NCBI GenBank assembly: GCA_964457725.1
Contig: CAYWGQ010000211.1
Span: 1-5,661, forward strand
Direction: 5' to 3'
DNA: 5,661 nt
Origin: FEN-1219 sp964457725
GTDB lineage: Bacteria; Pseudomonadota; Gammaproteobacteria; Steroidobacterales; Rariloculaceae
A program made the translations under genes and the position numbers. The notes beneath the pieces were generated by a model, which saw only the letters and a list, made by a program, of their open reading frames with translations, did not search any database and was not told where the DNA came from. Shown piece by piece: positions 5,636-5,661 of the stretch (the stretch's first letter is position 1; each line of letters begins with the position of its first letter).

Positions 5636-5661
5636 GTCGCGGCTGGACAGCCGCTCCTACC
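5636..5661 (-). repeat. REP copy 5, minus orientation, linker cut by window edge
   Basis: CTAC at 5657-5660. The 26 visible bases are identical to the start of copy 2, with the full core. The window ends before the linker, so further copies may follow. Confidence 0.8.

Larger units (their letters stand above)
5495..5661. repeat. REP-like palindrome cluster (BIME-type), reaching the window edge
   Basis: Five copies of a short palindromic element headed by GTAG, with core GCGGCTG..CAGCCGC. The first (5495-5519) is on the plus strand and the other four on the minus strand, spaced 31-32 nt apart by a constant CCGGAAGA-type linker. Bases 5495-5519 and 5543-5567 form a perfect 25-nt inverted repeat around a 23-nt spacer. 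GTAG-headed hairpins are the hallmark of REP/SMAG elements mobilised by RAYT (REP-associated tyrosine) transposases in gammaproteobacteria. No RAYT gene is in view. Such elements can stabilise or terminate mRNA; no T-tract follows any hairpin here. Confidence 0.85.

Noticed and set aside
5542..5661. CRISPR array
   Set aside because: Units are contiguous 31-32 nt copies with a constant linker and no unique spacers, and each is a palindrome with a GTAG head.

Overview
The window comes from a GC-rich Gram-negative bacterium, most likely a gammaproteobacterium. The organism call rests on two things. The closest relatives I recognise in the transport genes are the YejABEF proteins, known mainly from proteobacteria. 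The right edge carries GTAG-headed hairpin repeats of the REP type known from Pseudomonas, Stenotrophomonas and Xanthomonas relatives. I cannot place the genus from this sequence.

Positions 1-4594 hold a four-gene minus-strand operon for a peptide ABC importer, transcribed from right to left. The order is YejB-like permease (3563-4594), YejE-like permease (2476-3552), substrate-binding lipoprotein (566-2461), then an ATP-binding subunit that starts at 569 and runs off the left edge. The genes are tightly packed, with gaps of 10 and 14 nt and a 4-nt ATGA overlap, and at least two have good Shine-Dalgarno sites. The binding protein should capture a peptide-like ligand outside the inner membrane, the two permeases form the channel, and the ATPase (probably a fused double-domain YejF-like protein or a DppD-like partner) powers import. 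E. coli uses the order yejA-B-E-F. Here the binding protein sits third, and it carries a lipobox.

Positions 4595-4934 are a divergent intergenic stretch. It has weak -10-like boxes on both strands and a possible 32-residue leader ORF (4840-4938). That ORF's stop codon overlaps the start of a plus-strand MOSC-domain gene (4935-5495) in a GTGA arrangement.

Positions 5495-5661 are a cluster of REP-like palindromes. One copy on the plus strand starts at the last base of the MOSC stop codon and faces four tandem copies in the opposite orientation. The last copy touches the window edge, so the array may continue. I saw no RNA gene, CRISPR array, transposase or intrinsic terminator. No wholly new system is evident. 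The points most worth a second look are the REP cluster, the possible coupled leader peptide and the rearranged, lipoprotein-bearing Yej-like operon.
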